Part shown: positions 63,000-64,000 of the stretch, in pieces
Layout of the letters: each line of letters starts with the position of its first letter
Position numbering within the stretch: the stretch's first letter is position 1
Assembly (NCBI GenBank): GCA_022494885.1
Contig: JAGVSM010000256.1
Coordinates: 62,001 to 126,000 of the forward strand
DNA: 64,000 nt
Source: Micrasema longulum
Taxonomy: Eukaryota; Arthropoda; Insecta; Trichoptera; Brachycentridae
Direction of reading: 5' to 3'
Made by a program: the position numbers and the translations under genes
The notes under the pieces: generated by a model
The model's database searches: none
What the model was told of the DNA's origin: nothing
The model's input: only the letters and a program-made list of their open reading frames with translations

Positions 63000-63765
63000 A
63001 AAGTTTAGACAGAATATACATAATACAAGGTATGGAAATTAATTTAAAATGATTTATACATAATACGCTATATAAAAGAAAAAATATATATATATAAAAT
63101 TACATGTATGTACACTATACAAGCTGAATGAGTATGCGAGTGCTAATGTAAAAAAAATACAAAAATGAAAAAGTTTTAAAAATTTATATAATATATGTAA
63201 GTAGGCAGATATTGAACTTTATTATAATTTACATGATACTTATTTTTTCGTTTGTTTTCTTTTACATTTATTATATTTAACAGAATTTAAATTATTGTAT
63301 CAAGTGTAAACAATTTTTTTGATGAATGCATGAGTGACCTACACTAATATACAAAGATTTTGTCAATATTTGTGTACAAACTGATTTTTTTACCGAATAA
63401 AATAAATAAATAAATATGTCCCAATGCAGCCTAAAAAAGTATAAAAAGCATTTTAAAAATATAAATCTACACAATACAAACTAAAAAAGTATGAAAAAGC
63501 ATAAAAATCACTTTAAAAATAACAAAAATTACATATACGAATACAAGGAAAATGGTAAAATATTCTAAATTATATGTTCAAGTTGCGCATTCTCTGGATC
63601 GACTAATATTATTTATTGGAAGTACTTCTGGAAAAAAATATTTTTTTATTTGCACGTCCTGTTTCTGTTTTTTGAAATTGGTACTTTATGTTTTGTGGTA
63701 ATTTATCAAATTCCTTGAAACCTATGTAATGTAAAAATCTAATACCAAACTTCGTAGACTTCACA
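63000..63765 (-). mobile_element. LINE C-terminus and AT-rich 3' UTR
   Basis: The minus strand at 63565-63765 encodes KSTKFGIRFLHYIGFKEFDK and LPQNIKYQFQKTETG, close in pattern to the LINE-X end at 30656 (YIG.K.F..LPQN). The 3' UTR holds degenerate AAAAAGTATGAAAAAGCATA repeats at 63430-63520. No LINE-X hairpin was found. Confidence 0.6.
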
Positions 63766-63904
63766 CTTAAGACAACTACTCATATAAATGCTAACACCTT
63801 AGATAAGTGGAATAACCACCCTCCTTCGGGTTCCATCACTGATTGGTTTGTTTGTTTTTGCATAGATCGATAATGAAACCGCGAACAATATTCTATGTGT
63901 ACTA

Positions 63905-63965
63905 TTAGTTTTATATCACCCGTCGATGGGAAGAGTGCTCTCCCGAAACTGTAGTAGTTTTCTTG
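63905..63965 (+). repeat. Hammerhead-like stem-loop repeat, copy 2
   Basis: CCGTCGATGGGAAGAGTGCT and CTCCCGAAACTGTAGTAG form a stem GGG-AGAG/CTCT-CCC between a TCGATG box and GAAAC. It matches 56005-56075 in reverse. The first box departs from CUGANGA, so the resemblance to a hammerhead is partial. Confidence 0.4.
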
Positions 63966-64000
63966 TTAAATAGTAAAATAGTGTAAAACTGAAAATAAAG

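Overview
The window looks like AT-rich nuclear DNA of an animal, most likely an insect and probably a moth or butterfly. The organism is inferred from repeat content only: RTE-type LINE 3' ends ending in EAYIQQW-like residues, CR1/L2-like LINEs ending in GCGCTATATAA plus ATT repeats, and several tRNA-derived SINE families. I found no convincing host gene, rRNA, functional tRNA gene, CRISPR array or bacterial-type operon. Almost every open frame that can be interpreted is a broken piece of a transposable element.

Recurrent families (names are mine). RTE-A/C: LINE fragments encoding the RT C-terminus with GHVERM and RPRKTWHDQ motifs, ending in TAG or TTAG repeats. RTE-lep: a second RTE type. 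L2-A and L2-B: CR1/L2-like LINEs; L2-A has a 3' UTR with a ~100-bp tandem unit. Jockey-like LINEs and one RNase H-bearing I/R1-like LINE. LINE-X: a LINE with a conserved 3' UTR hairpin. SINE-alpha, -beta and -gamma. R-A, a short repeat that can carry a 46-bp fold-back. R-B and R-C, two-copy repeats. Several long inverted-repeat elements, one mariner remnant, one hAT-like end, and many short elements with a hammerhead-ribozyme-like motif resembling those of Penelope-like elements or retrozymes.

Layout. 0-8 kb: SINEs, an L2-A tail, the best-conserved hammerhead-like motif (1.9 kb), an RTE-A insertion with target-site duplication (2.9-3.6 kb), a GC-rich promoter-like stretch (5.0-5.5 kb), a second RTE-A copy and an L2-A copy. 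8-17 kb: chimeric Jockey/L2 pieces and a nest of L2 and RTE-C. 17-20 kb: a long inverted-repeat element and a degenerate tandem array. 20-33 kb: R-A and R-B repeats, nested L2 copies, a mariner/R-A chimera, the RNase H LINE, and the longest L2-B frame. 34-45 kb: Jockey-like copies, the inverted LINE-X cluster, RTE-C pieces and LINE ends. 45-64 kb: an 800-bp fold-back element, two short hammerhead-bearing insertions with target duplications (47.6 and 59.0 kb), a nested palindrome (53.8 kb), and more LINE and SINE debris.

The main points of interest are the hammerhead-like family and its short mobile units with flush inverted repeats, and the LINE-X 3' hairpin whose stem appears to covary between copies. 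None of these has been tested; only sequence inspection was possible.
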